A DNA stretch of 64,000 bases from Ruminococcus callidus (GCF_020709055.1 NZ_JAJFCK010000008.1:1-64000), one strand, 5' to 3'. Counted from the stretch's first letter, positions 17,582 through 25,766 are shown. Numbers and translations: made by a program. The notes: generated by a model from the sequence alone, not told the origin.

Positions 17582-17610
17582 ATTATACCATAGTGAGTTA
17601 AAAAGGTCAA
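17582..17610 (-). promoter_or_regulatory. Exonuclease promoter
   Basis: Minus-strand TTGACC (17605-17610), 17-nt spacer, TATAAT (17582-17587). Confidence 0.8.
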
Positions 17611-17655
17611 TCGTGAGAAACAAAAACAGCCGACATTGCTGCCGACTGTATATTG

Positions 17656-17850
17656 TCACGCTCCTATTTTCTCAAAGCCATTCAATAGCTGTTTATCTGA
17701 GAATTTTGAGAGTTTGCCGTCCAACCATTCTATGAAAACATTGTCCATTTCATCTATGTAGATAATAGTTGCCGTAGAGCCTACAGGATATTCTCCGGTG
17801 ACCGTCTCTGTCATCTTGATTTTTGCCCCGACTGTAATTAAATCCATCAT
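17656..17850 (-). CDS. DUF4314-like small protein
   Basis: The 64-residue product has the beta-rich pattern GAKIKMTETVTGEYPVGSTA then TIIYIDEMDNVFIEWLDG, as in DUF4314 proteins common on clostridial conjugative elements. GGAGG lies 8 nt before the first of two tandem ATGs at 17850. An SH3-like fold is plausible; function unknown. Confidence 0.6.
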   Translation of the reverse strand: MMDLITVGAKIKMTETVTGEYPVGSTATIIYIDEMDNVFIEWLDGKLSKFSDKQLLNGFEKIGA

Positions 17851-17883
17851 AGCTATAACCTCCTGATTTCACACACTTGCTCT

Positions 17884-17912
17884 ATTATACTACAACAGAG
17901 ATTGAGTGTCAA
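17884..17912 (-). promoter_or_regulatory. Consensus promoter of the DUF4314 gene
   Basis: Minus-strand TTGACA (17907-17912), 17-nt spacer, TATAAT (17884-17889): a perfect sigma-70-type match. Three 25-bp repeats start 3 bp upstream of the -35. Confidence 0.85.
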
Positions 17913-17914
17913 GT

Positions 17915-17989
17915 CAATAATAACTAAATTGAGCTGCATCAATAATAACTAAATTGAGCTGCATCAATAATAACTAAATTGAGCTGCAT
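17915..17989 (+). repeat. Three perfect 25-bp tandem repeats
   Basis: The unit CAATAATAACTAAAT-TGAGCTGCAT is repeated three times without change (17915-17939, 17940-17964, 17965-17989). The last unit supplies one arm of a hairpin (GAGCTGCA at 17981-17988 with TGCAGCTC at 17998-18005) that probably terminates the gene at 18011. Confidence 0.95.
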
Positions 17990-18010
17990 CGTCATGGTGC
18001 AGCTCTTGTT

Positions 18011-18697
18011 TTATTTCAGTATCTTTTTTATCTGCTCCATACTTGCCTGGGGCAGTATCTTTTTCAGGTGGTCAAGGATAAGTTGATAGGATTCTTCCGG
18101 TTCCCTCTGATAAACCTTATCCGTAAAGGCAGCACCCATAAACTTTTCAGGAGTGGAATACTCAGCTACGCCCCACCCGTATGGCTGACCGTTCTTGTCT
18201 GTCATGTAAGCGAAGTTGCTTGTGATCACATAGCATTGCTCCTGTAATCTGATGATAGCCGTATCAAAGCCTTTGTTGCCGCCCTTGCGGTAGTCTCCGA
18301 GCTTTTTCAGTTCTTTGGATATGATCGGAGCGTGACTGTCAAGCAGATCATAGAGGACTTTATCGGTATGTTTTGCAAGTCCCTCATCATACCTTGCATC
18401 GAAGTCATAACCGTCACGACGATAGTTTGCAAAGTCGGGAAACCATACCTTGCTGATATAGACCGCCTTATGCTCAAAGAACTTTCCATAGGCACAGCCT
18501 GTTTTCTGAATGACCGGACCTTTCCATTCCCACGCATCCCACTGTCCGCTGTTGGAATAATACCAGTGTTCCGGTGCAATATGTTCCTCTATGGAAAAGC
18601 CTTCGATACTGTTTCGGAAGAACGGAAGAAATCCGTACTTATTTATCGCTTTTATCAAGTCAGCTTCAGACCAGATCGTGAACTGCATACCTGCCAT
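18011..18697 (-). CDS. Conserved protein, possibly AlkZ-related
   Basis: The 228-residue protein is rich in aromatic residues (EHWYYSNSGQWDAWEWKGP, YISKVWFPDFANYRR) and has a late GWGVAEYSTPEKFMG motif. I recall similar proteins annotated as AlkZ-related, i.e. distant relatives of winged-helix DNA glycosylases, but no catalytic motif can be confirmed. GGAG lies 9 nt before the ATG. It has its own promoter and ends in the repeat-associated hairpin. Confidence 0.55.
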   Translation of the reverse strand: MAGMQFTIWSEADLIKAINKYGFLPFFRNSIEGFSIEEHIAPEHWYYSNSGQWDAWEWKGPVIQKTGCAYGKFFEHKAVYISKVWFPDFANYRRDGYDFDARYDEGLAKHTDKVLYDLLDSHAPIISKELKKLGDYRKGGNKGFDTAIIRLQEQCYVITSNFAYMTDKNGQPYGWGVAEYSTPEKFMGAAFTDKVYQREPEESYQLILDHLKKILPQASMEQIKKILK

Positions 18698-18718
18698 ATA
18701 TCTCAGCTCCTTTTCCTT

Positions 18719-18747
18719 ATTATATCATGGCAGGCAAAATCGGTCAA
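18719..18747 (-). promoter_or_regulatory. Promoter of the 18011-18697 gene
   Basis: Minus-strand TTGACC (18742-18747), 17-nt spacer, TATAAT (18719-18724). Confidence 0.8.
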
Positions 18748-18838
18748 GGTATGACACGATTTGATGATGAGAAGTATCATAACAGAAGTAAGATTCAAGG
18801 AAATCGTAATTGTAAATTTTTTGTGAACATTTCCATTT

Positions 18839-18882
18839 TTCTTTCCCACTTTTTCTATTTTCACGGTAGTAAAGTGAGGGGG
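18839..18882 (-). repeat. 44-bp repeat, copy 2 (inverted partner at 14360)
   Basis: The minus strand matches 14360-14403 at 41 of 44 positions. This copy directly precedes the candidate oriT region and the mob genes. Confidence 0.8.
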
Positions 18883-19092
18883 TATGCGCACTCAGTCGCA
18901 CAGCTCCAATTCCCATACAAAGTGGGAAAAATCCGAGAGCCGCAGGCTCAATTTGAAAAACGCCCGATCAGGGCGGTTTCAAAACCAGCAAGCACGGCAT
19001 TGATGCACTACAAATTGAGATTTGAGTGACTTTCAATGCAGATGCTTGTCAGAGGGCTCTGCCCCTAAAACCCCGAATAGAAAGGAGAGAAA
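18883..19092 (+). other. Candidate origin of transfer upstream of mobC
   Basis: This 210-bp non-coding stretch lies directly before the MobC and relaxase genes, the usual oriT position. It contains several short inverted repeats, including GAGCC-GCA-GGCTC and AAACGCCC-GATCA-GGGCGGTTT, and a GTATGCGCACTCAG segment like those near nick sites of some relaxases. The nick site cannot be fixed from sequence alone. Confidence 0.5.
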
Positions 19093-19437
19093 ATGAAAGA
19101 AAAAATCAAGAGAACACGGAGTGTTCAGGTTAGGTTGTCGCAGGAAGAATACGACTTCCTTGAGCAGAAGTTTCAGCTCAGCGGTTACAAGTCCAAGAGT
19201 GAGTTTATGCGTATCGCATTCTTTGATACCCTTATCGTGAAATTCAGCACCGAGGATATGCAGGAACTTCTTAGACTTGTCCGCAGTATTTCCAACAACG
19301 TGAATCAGATAGCAGTCCGTGTAAACAGTACCGACAAAGTGTATGTTGAGGATATGAACAACATCAAGGACGGAGTGGAGAAGATTTGGCAACAACTAAG
19401 ATATTTCCAATCACAGCTACGGTCGGTCAAGCAATAG
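19093..19437 (+). CDS. mobC: MobC-like relaxosome accessory protein
   Basis: The 114-residue protein has an N-terminal ribbon-helix-helix (RSVQVRLSQEEYDFLEQKF, GYKSKSEFMR) and a MobC-type C-terminal helix (NNVNQIAVRVNST). MobC proteins bind oriT and help the relaxase open the nick region. AAAGGAG precedes the ATG, and the gene overlaps the relaxase by 52 nt. Confidence 0.88.
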   Translation: MKEKIKRTRSVQVRLSQEEYDFLEQKFQLSGYKSKSEFMRIAFFDTLIVKFSTEDMQELLRLVRSISNNVNQIAVRVNSTDKVYVEDMNNIKDGVEKIWQQLRYFQSQLRSVKQ

Positions 19438-20789
19438 CCTACATTGCTGCTTCTGCTAAGACCGACAACGGCAGACTGATCAGCACCTATTTGTGCAGTC
19501 GTATCCCCGATAAAGCTGCTAAGGAATTTGCCGAGGTCACAGCAACAGGAACAGGCAGAAGCAAAGTCCTTGCACAGCACTTCATTATGGCGTTCAAGCC
19601 CGGTGAAGTTACCCCTGAAAGGGCTATGGAGATTGGCAAGGAAATGTGTGAGAAGTACCTGAAAGACCAGTACCAATACTTTCTTGCCGTCCATACGGAT
19701 AAAGGTCATGTACATCTTCATTGTATCTTCAATAATACGAACATCATCAACGGACTAACTTTCGAGACATTAGAGAACCGCAGATATACCGAGAAAGACA
19801 GGTCATACAACAAGCTCCGCACTCTTGCTGACGAGGTATGCAAGCGGCACCATCTCTCCGTTGTCGAGCGTCCCGAAATGGGCAAAGGAAAATCTCATTG
19901 GGAGTGGGATATGAACCGTCAGGGACTATCGTGGAAGGCAAAGCTGAAATACACGATAGATCAGGTCATAAAGGAGAGCGAGGACTTCGATGATTTTCTG
20001 CGAAAGTGCGCTGATTTCAGAGTGCTTGTCGAGTACAATCCCGACCACAAGATCGACCTGAAATTTATGCTTGCTGAGCAGAAAGAACGCAATCCGAGAG
20101 CAAAGATGACTCGCGCCCGAACGCTGGGCTGGTTCTATGAAACTGAGCAGATCAAAAGCCGTATCGCACAGTATCAGGGAGTGCTTGTCTATGTGCCGAG
20201 GTCGAAGATAAGAGTTATCACAAAAAAGCCACCGAACAAGTTCGTTCAGGACGCTATCGACCGTGGCAATATGAAGCTCGCCAGTATCGCAAAGAATGTG
20301 ATAGCCGAGTATGGTGTTGAGCCTGATCAGATAAAACAGGCGGCTATATCGGAATACGCTCACAGCCGAGGACTTCTCTCCGAGCTGAACAACATGAAAA
20401 CAGAGATTGAGGACTTACAAGTAAAGCTGAAAGTCCTGCGGAAATACCGCAAGCTGAAAGTGTACGGTGAGGAGCTGAAAGCCCTCAGCGGAAGTGCTGC
20501 GAAGAAGTACCGCAAGGAATACAGTGCAGAGCTTACCGAGTACGGGCAAATTCGCACTAAGGTGTTGGAACTTTACCCGTCCGGCCATATCCCGACCGTG
20601 GAGAGCCTGGACAAAAAAATAAACGCCCTTATACAAGAGCGTTCATTGAAAGATCAGCAGTTTCGTGAAGCGGACAAGCGGGCGCGTGATCTTGCCGACG
20701 CACAGCGTACCATTGAGGAGTTTCTCCGTCAGGAACGCAATGAACAGCAGCAAGAACGCAAGCGTAAAAAGAATGGGGATCTGGAGTGA
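19386..20789 (+). CDS. mobA: Relaxase (MobA/VirD2 family)
   Basis: The 467-residue relaxase nicks oriT and stays attached to the transferred strand. The three-histidine metal motif HTDKGHVHLHCIFNN is near residues 103-117, and an N-terminal tyrosine in the IAYIAAS segment is a candidate nucleophile. The start is TTG at 19386 with GGAG 5 nt upstream. The C-terminal third is a charged coiled coil ending in a lysine/arginine tail. Its stop abuts the convergent gene at 20790. Confidence 0.93.
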   Translation: MATTKIFPITATVGQAIAYIAASAKTDNGRLISTYLCSRIPDKAAKEFAEVTATGTGRSKVLAQHFIMAFKPGEVTPERAMEIGKEMCEKYLKDQYQYFLAVHTDKGHVHLHCIFNNTNIINGLTFETLENRRYTEKDRSYNKLRTLADEVCKRHHLSVVERPEMGKGKSHWEWDMNRQGLSWKAKLKYTIDQVIKESEDFDDFLRKCADFRVLVEYNPDHKIDLKFMLAEQKERNPRAKMTRARTLGWFYETEQIKSRIAQYQGVLVYVPRSKIRVITKKPPNKFVQDAIDRGNMKLASIAKNVIAEYGVEPDQIKQAAISEYAHSRGLLSELNNMKTEIEDLQVKLKVLRKYRKLKVYGEELKALSGSAAKKYRKEYSAELTEYGQIRTKVLELYPSGHIPTVESLDKKINALIQERSLKDQQFREADKRARDLADAQRTIEEFLRQERNEQQQERKRKKNGDLE

Positions 20790-21266
20790 TTACATTATCG
20801 AAGGATCAGCACCATACCAAGTTTGGACTTCATTGTCTGGTCTCTGGTCAACTATCCAAGCAATTCCGAAGACATATTTATTTGTTTGAGTGTTTTTCAG
20901 AATCTGATATGATACTCCGTTATCGAAATAATCATTATCATAATCATAGTAATCGCTTATTCTGGTTCCGTCAGAAAAATATCCGCTGTCACCCTCCATA
21001 CCGATAGAGAGCTTGATATTATTCTTTACAAAACTCTTTAATTCCAAATTATCGCCTGTCTCGACAAAATCATCATCTATATTTTCATAGCCGTCTATAA
21101 GGCATTTGATTTGATGTTCCTGACCATCAGGAATGAAATCAATGACAATTTTATATCTTCCATGAATGTCCATACAGGTTTTATCTCTATTTACAGGAAT
21201 AGCATTATAACTAATTGCTTTGTTATCAATCAAAATGATAATATCTCCCAAAGGTGTTGATAACAT
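20790..21266 (-). CDS. AT-rich hypothetical protein
   Basis: The 158-residue product is not recognised. It is acidic and rich in Asp, Tyr and Ile with a repeated DYYDYDNDYFDNG stretch and no membrane segment. The ATG at 21266 has GGAGA 10 nt upstream, inside the previous gene's end, so it is probably cotranscribed with the zinc-ribbon gene. Its lower GC than neighbours suggests recent acquisition; an immunity-type protein is one possibility without direct support. Confidence 0.55.
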   Translation of the reverse strand: MLSTPLGDIIILIDNKAISYNAIPVNRDKTCMDIHGRYKIVIDFIPDGQEHQIKCLIDGYENIDDDFVETGDNLELKSFVKNNIKLSIGMEGDSGYFSDGTRISDYYDYDNDYFDNGVSYQILKNTQTNKYVFGIAWIVDQRPDNEVQTWYGADPSIM

Positions 21267-21267
21267 A

Positions 21268-21696
21268 TCAATCACTCTCCGTTTTATGTTTAGTCTTGTA
21301 TTCTTCCAACGCCGTGAGCAACAGCTTATTCACGCTCATACCGAGCGATTCTGCATAAGCTTTGATCTTCTCACGCTCTCCCTTTGGGACGTTGACACGG
21401 ATATAATCGTAATGCCCTTTGAGGTACTCCGTGTTCGGAGCTGACTTTTTTCGCTTCTTGCCTGCGGTACACTCCTTGCAATACTTCTGAGAGCCGGAGG
21501 TCACGGTGTAGGTCTTACCGCAGATCGGACAAATCTGTTCGCTGCCGATCTTCACGGCAGAACCGGACTTCTTTTTCTCCGCATAGGCACGGTTACGGGC
21601 AGCCTGAGCCTTATCACGGCAGTAAATACAGTATTTGGCACGGGTGTTGTTCGTCTCAAACTCCAGTCCGCACATTTCACATTTATGCTTAAACAA
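21268..21696 (-). CDS. Double zinc-ribbon protein with RHH-like tail
   Basis: The 142-residue protein has two four-cysteine ribbons (CEMC...CIYC and CPICG...CKEC) and a C-terminal segment (YIRVNVPKGEREKIKAYAES, SVNKLLLTALEEY) resembling an Arc-like ribbon-helix-helix. It is probably a DNA-binding regulator. The start is TTG at 21696 after a G-rich ribosome binding site. It diverges from ssb/parA, and its promoter carries the same operator-like repeat as theirs. Confidence 0.7.
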   Translation of the reverse strand: MFKHKCEMCGLEFETNNTRAKYCIYCRDKAQAARNRAYAEKKKSGSAVKIGSEQICPICGKTYTVTSGSQKYCKECTAGKKRKKSAPNTEYLKGHYDYIRVNVPKGEREKIKAYAESLGMSVNKLLLTALEEYKTKHKTESD

Positions 21697-21732
21697 AGGT
21701 TATCCCCCCCCTGAATATAGGTCATTACACCT

Positions 21733-21768
21733 ATTCTATCAAAAGTTGGGTGCAAAGTCAAGTATAAT
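21733..21768 (-). promoter_or_regulatory. Divergent promoter with operator-like repeat 1
   Basis: Minus-strand TTGACT (21756-21761), 17-nt spacer, TAGAAT (21733-21738). It overlaps the 23-bp repeat TTGGGTGCAAAGTCAAG-TATAAT at 21746-21768, which recurs at 21868-21890. Confidence 0.8.
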
Positions 21769-21854
21769 CCGAAATTTAGTCAAATCACACTGGGGAAAAC
21801 CGAAAATCGGGGTGCTGATTGCTGCGCCCCTACAAAGATTCCAAAATACCGAAA

Positions 21855-21890
21855 ATTATACTTGACATTGGGTGTAAAGTCAAGTATAAT
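21855..21890 (+). promoter_or_regulatory. Perfect promoter within a 12-bp inverted repeat (ssb-parA operon)
   Basis: TTGACA (21862-21867), 17-nt spacer, TATAAT (21885-21890): perfect consensus. The promoter is framed by ATTATACTTGAC (21855-21866) and GTCAAGTATAAT (21879-21890), a perfect inverted repeat, so a bound repressor would cover both hexamers. Confidence 0.9.
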
Positions 21891-21944
21891 AAAAGCACAA
21901 CAGGAACACAGAAACCCGAAACCACGAAAGGAAGGTAAATACCT

Positions 21945-22331
21945 ATGTTAAACAAATTCTTAGTAGCTGGCAGAATGACTGCCGATCCCGAAATCAAGAC
22001 CATTGGCGAGAACCGCCTCTGCAAGTTCACCATTGCTTGCGACCGCCCGAAGCGTAAGGGCGAGGAAAACCCCGAAACCGACTTCTTTCCCTGCACCGCC
22101 TGGAATCGCAACGCTGATGTGATCGTCGATTGGTTCGGTAAGGGCGACATGGTGACACTCGTCGGCTCAGTCCACAACAACCGCTACGAAAAGGACGGTC
22201 AGAAGCGTTCATCTATCGAGGTCAAGGTCGAGGAGATCCACTTCTCAGGCGGCAAAAAGAAGCAGGAGAACACAGTACCGACCGGCAACGGCAATCCATA
22301 CGCAGGAACAGAGGACGATCCGCTGTTCTGA
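21945..22331 (+). CDS. ssb: Single-stranded DNA-binding protein
   Basis: The 128-residue SSB has an OB fold (NKFLVAGRMTADPEI, FFPCTAWNRNADV) and the acidic C-terminal tip DDPLF that recruits partner enzymes. It is the first gene of the plus-strand maintenance operon and would coat the incoming strand after conjugation. AAAGGAAGG precedes the ATG. Confidence 0.95.
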   Translation: MLNKFLVAGRMTADPEIKTIGENRLCKFTIACDRPKRKGEENPETDFFPCTAWNRNADVIVDWFGKGDMVTLVGSVHNNRYEKDGQKRSSIEVKVEEIHFSGGKKKQENTVPTGNGNPYAGTEDDPLF

Positions 22332-22356
22332 GCCAAAATCACAGGAGGATAAGAAA

Positions 22357-23139
22357 ATGGAAACTACTATCATCGCAATCAGCAACCAGAAAGGCGGAGT
22401 CGGAAAATCCACCACAGCCTATAACCTCGGAGCTTGCCTTGCTCTGAATCACGATAAGAAGGTTCTTCTCATCGACTTCGATCCGCAGGCAAACCTCTCC
22501 GAATACCTGAAATACGAGCCGGACGGCAACCCGACCATGACACAGCTTATCATGTCATTCTACGCAGGAAATCCCGTGACTGCCGAGACAGCTCAGAAGG
22601 CTATCCGTCACAGCGAAACCGCAGGAGTGGACTACATTCCCGCCGACATCAATCTCGCCAATGCGGAAACGCTCATGGTCACGATGATCTCAAAGGAGCA
22701 TATTCTCCGCAGGATACTCACGGAAGATGTGGTCGGAGCGTATGACTTCGTGCTGATCGACTGCCTGCCGTCCCTCGGAACGCTCCTTATCAATGCCCTC
22801 ACCGCTGCGGACAGGGTGCTGATACCCGTGCAGACACAGAAGTTCAGTATGGACGGCTTGCAGTCCCTTGAAGCACTCACACAGCTCGTCAGGGCAAACA
22901 CCAACCCGAAGCTGAACCTCATCGGAGTGCTGCCAACTATGGTTGACCGCACAAAGGTCAGCAGAACGGCGATAGAAACTCTCAACGAAAAGTACGGTGA
23001 TATGCTGTTCAGGACAAGCATCAGCAAGTCCATTGAAGCGGCGAAAAGCTCCGAGAACGGCACACCGCTTTGTCTCACAGGTCACAAGTTAGGTCAGGAA
23101 TATGATGAATTGGCTCAGGAGGTGCTTTCAAGATGTTAA
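22357..23139 (+). CDS. parA: ParA-type partition ATPase
   Basis: The 260-residue ATPase has the deviant Walker A KGGVGKST, LLIDFDPQANLS and VLIDCLPSLGT, as in Soj/ParA proteins. With ParB encoded downstream it should position or stabilise the excised circle. GGAGG precedes the ATG, and its end overlaps the next gene by 7 nt. Confidence 0.95.
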   Translation: METTIIAISNQKGGVGKSTTAYNLGACLALNHDKKVLLIDFDPQANLSEYLKYEPDGNPTMTQLIMSFYAGNPVTAETAQKAIRHSETAGVDYIPADINLANAETLMVTMISKEHILRRILTEDVVGAYDFVLIDCLPSLGTLLINALTAADRVLIPVQTQKFSMDGLQSLEALTQLVRANTNPKLNLIGVLPTMVDRTKVSRTAIETLNEKYGDMLFRTSISKSIEAAKSSENGTPLCLTGHKLGQEYDELAQEVLSRC

Positions 23140-23363
23140 GTATGTCAGAACTCGCAATGAACCCCAACCGCAAGGTCACTACCAAATGCTACGGCGAAGT
23201 CAAGGAGTGGGACGACCGTGAAGAAGCACAGGCTTATTTCCTTGAAGCAATGATGAACAGCGACGGCGCAGAGCATGACCGCTACTCCGGCATCTACATT
23301 CAGCTTCAGAACGGGCTTGACTACTGCACCGACGAAGATGATGACGAGGAGGACGAGTCATGA
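23133..23363 (+). CDS. Small acidic protein between parA and parB
   Basis: The 76-residue product (KVTTKCYGEVKEWDDREEAQ ... CTDEDDDEEDES) is not assigned to a function. It has a very acidic C-terminus, GGAGG 10 nt upstream, and overlaps both neighbours, so it is a genuine operon member. Confidence 0.7.
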   Translation: MLSMSELAMNPNRKVTTKCYGEVKEWDDREEAQAYFLEAMMNSDGAEHDRYSGIYIQLQNGLDYCTDEDDDEEDES

Positions 23364-23704
23364 AGCCCTTTGATACCGACAAGATGCCGTGGCTTTTCAC
23401 TCCTCACGGCGATGGTGAACTGAACGAGTATTTCAGCACCGACCACAGCAAGATCGTAGCAGAGACTTCAAAGGAAGTGCTTGCAAGCCTTTCCGAGAGC
23501 CGTGACAGGCTCTCAGGAAAGCTCTGCTACGAATTTCACTACAATCAGCGAAGATACAAGAACACGCTCCTGCGGTTTGCGGATATGATCGTCCGTGCCG
23601 ATGTGACGATAAAAATGCTGAAAAAGCGTATCATGGAGCTTGATATTGACAACCGTGAGCTTCGCAAACAGCTTACGGATATGGAAAGGAATATGAAACG
23701 ATGA
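23360..23704 (+). CDS. Coiled-coil protein between parA and parB
   Basis: The 114-residue protein has a C-terminal coiled coil (KMLKKRIMELDIDNRELRKQ). It overlaps the preceding gene and parB by 4 nt each (ATGA). No family is recognised; an accessory of partition is inferred from its place only. Confidence 0.65.
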   Translation: MKPFDTDKMPWLFTPHGDGELNEYFSTDHSKIVAETSKEVLASLSESRDRLSGKLCYEFHYNQRRYKNTLLRFADMIVRADVTIKMLKKRIMELDIDNRELRKQLTDMERNMKR

Positions 23705-24648
23705 ATACACCGCAGTTTGACCTGGGAGCAATGCTCTCCGCACCGCAGACCGCCATTCAGCAGATACCGTGCGATCAGCTCAAGCCCTACCATAACCACA
23801 AGTTTGAGCTGTATTCGGGCGAACGCCTTGAGGATATGGTCGCCAGCATCAAGGAGAATGGTGTGCTGTCTCCGATCATCGTACAGCCTATCGAGGACGG
23901 TTATGAGATACTGATCGGTCACAACCGCTGGAATGCTTCAAAACTCGCAGGACTGCCGACCGTGCCGGCTATTGTCAAGACGGATTTGACCGAGGAAGAA
24001 GCGGAAATGTATGTGATCGAGAGTAATGTGATGCAGCGTGGGTTTGAGAACCTCCGCATCAGCGAACAGGCTGCCGCTGTTGCACTTCGGCACAGCGAAA
24101 TGTTTTCTCAGGGCAAGCGAAATGACATTCTCAGGGAGCTTGCACACCTTGAAAATCCGTCATCCGAACCCGACACCGCAACTTTGAATCCAGTGGGTTC
24201 AAAGTTAGACACCAGCGAGAGCGTCGGCAAGGAGTACGGCGTGAGCAAAGGCTCTGTTGTCCGTCTTATCCGCATCAACAAGCTGATCGACGAGCTGAAA
24301 GCCCTTGTGGACAGCGGAGAGCTGTCTATCCGTGCAGGAGTAGAGCTATCTTTCCTGTCGGAAGATACTCAGACGGTCGTTGCTGAGTGTGCTGAGGACG
24401 CTAAGATCGACATGAAGAAAGCGAAAATGCTCCGTGCAACTGCCGATGATGAAGGCAATATCGACCGCTACACCGTGGAAAGTATCATCAGCGGAGGGGA
24501 CGGCGAAGCAAAGCCGAAGCCCAAGAGCGTGAAAATCAGCAATGATACTTATACCAAGTATTTCAGCGAGGGTGTCAAGGGTAAGGAAATCACGGAAACT
24601 ATTGAAAAGGCACTTGCTTTCTACTTTGAAAATATGGAGGAGAACTAA
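23701..24648 (+). CDS. parB: ParB/Spo0J-type partition protein with embedded palindrome
   Basis: The 315-residue protein has a ParB N-terminal CTPase domain (LKPYHNHKFELYSGERLEDM, ILIGHNRWNASKLAG) and a central HTH (SVGKEYGVSKGSVVRLIRIN). ParB clamps load at parS and slide. Between the two domains the residues TLNPVGSKL are encoded by the 27-bp palindrome at 24180-24206, which keeps the frame (9 codons). The C-terminus is short and helical. Confidence 0.92.
   Translation: MNTPQFDLGAMLSAPQTAIQQIPCDQLKPYHNHKFELYSGERLEDMVASIKENGVLSPIIVQPIEDGYEILIGHNRWNASKLAGLPTVPAIVKTDLTEEEAEMYVIESNVMQRGFENLRISEQAAAVALRHSEMFSQGKRNDILRELAHLENPSSEPDTATLNPVGSKLDTSESVGKEYGVSKGSVVRLIRINKLIDELKALVDSGELSIRAGVELSFLSEDTQTVVAECAEDAKIDMKKAKMLRATADDEGNIDRYTVESIISGGDGEAKPKPKSVKISNDTYTKYFSEGVKGKEITETIEKALAFYFENMEEN
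24180..24206 (+). repeat. 27-bp dispersed palindrome, copy B (inside parB)
   Basis: AACTTTGAATCC-AGT-GGGTTCAAAGTT, in the same orientation as the other three copies. It lies in frame within the linker of parB. Confidence 0.9.
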
Positions 24649-24649
24649 C

Positions 24650-25354
24650 ATGAAGAAGTTTATCACAGCGGTATTCTGCACCGCACTTGCACTCAGCTCA
24701 GGCTTTACAGCCTACGCTGCCGAAGCTCCCGACCGTGAGAGCCTTGAAACCGCCATTTGGGAAGATCTCTGGAACGGCAAGGGCGATAACGGACTTGAAT
24801 ATCCCGAAGCATCATACAAGCACCACCTTCTTGACAAGTGGCTTGACGATAACTACGGCACAGGCGGATATGACTGGACCGATGTGGGCGAGGTCACACA
24901 CGGCTACCGCAGATACTACCGTGATCTGATCGACGGCTGGGACTTTGAGGACGATAACGATGGTAACTGGACAATTGAGACTGAGGACAACTTTTACAGC
25001 TTCACGCTCCTGAACGGCAATTGGCAGATGATCGACCGCAACGGTGATACTGTGGACACTTTTCCTCCGTTCAGTACCCTGAAAGACGAACCCGAAGAAA
25101 GCACAGACGGTCATCAGATCAACGACAACGGCGAGGACAGTCCGAGAGTGATCGGAGAGGTCGCAGGAGGAACGGAAACGGCTTCTGAGGGCGGTTCTTC
25201 CGCAGAGGGTAACGATACGCCCAGCAGCCCGTCAAGCGATTCTGAGAGTGATTCCGAGCTTTCTGGTGCCAATCCGCTTGCGATCATCGCAGGAGTGGCT
25301 GCTCTCGCAGGAGTCGGCGGTGCTGCCTACTACTTCACAAAGAAACGGAAGTGA
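24650..25354 (+). CDS. Secreted, membrane-anchored acidic protein
   Basis: The 234-residue product has a signal peptide (MKKFITAVFCTALALSSGFT, AYAAE cleavage region), an extracellular region rich in Trp, Asp and Tyr, a Ser/Glu-rich stalk and a C-terminal membrane helix (LAIIAGVAALAGVGGAAYYF) with a KKRK tail. The layout resembles that of the DUF4366-type protein at 54630. It probably sits on the donor surface, perhaps aiding contact. GGAGG precedes the ATG. Confidence 0.75.
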   Translation: MKKFITAVFCTALALSSGFTAYAAEAPDRESLETAIWEDLWNGKGDNGLEYPEASYKHHLLDKWLDDNYGTGGYDWTDVGEVTHGYRRYYRDLIDGWDFEDDNDGNWTIETEDNFYSFTLLNGNWQMIDRNGDTVDTFPPFSTLKDEPEESTDGHQINDNGEDSPRVIGEVAGGTETASEGGSSAEGNDTPSSPSSDSESDSELSGANPLAIIAGVAALAGVGGAAYYFTKKRK

Positions 25355-25358
25355 TGAT

Positions 25359-25766
25359 ATGATTTTTCACAGCAAACAGAAAGTCAACGGCGCTCCGGTT
25401 TGGGAAGTTGATACCGACACGCAGACGGTACGCCACCGCAACCCCAAGACAGGCGAAACGGAGCGTTATGTGTTCCACACCGACCACATCAGGTACTATC
25501 TGCACCACATTGAGGAAAAGCGGCCCGATCTCTTGCAGGAGATCGTGGACAAGGGCGAGATCTACAAGCACCTTGACGAGCTTGACACAAAGGTCACGGA
25601 CGCTGTGAACCGTCAGACCGAGCTTCTTATGCAGTCGAGCCGTGACTATCAGGCGGCGGTCATGTCAGGGCGGATCGACCAGTCGGGAGCAATCGGCAAT
25701 CTGCTCCGTATGCAGGCACAGAGAGCCGTCAATGAAACGATGATCTACTTATGGTGGGACGAATAA
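25359..25766 (+). CDS. TnpV-like protein
   Basis: The 135-residue product contains the pattern HIEEKRPDLLQEIVDKGEIY then KHLDELDTK and ends NETMIYLWWDE, which resembles TnpV proteins of clostridial transposons. The function is unknown. The ATG at 25359 follows the previous stop by 2 nt, and the end overlaps the next gene (TAATG). Confidence 0.6.
   Translation: MIFHSKQKVNGAPVWEVDTDTQTVRHRNPKTGETERYVFHTDHIRYYLHHIEEKRPDLLQEIVDKGEIYKHLDELDTKVTDAVNRQTELLMQSSRDYQAAVMSGRIDQSGAIGNLLRMQAQRAVNETMIYLWWDE

Noticed and set aside
17915..17989. CRISPR array
   Set aside because: The 25-bp units are directly adjacent without spacers.
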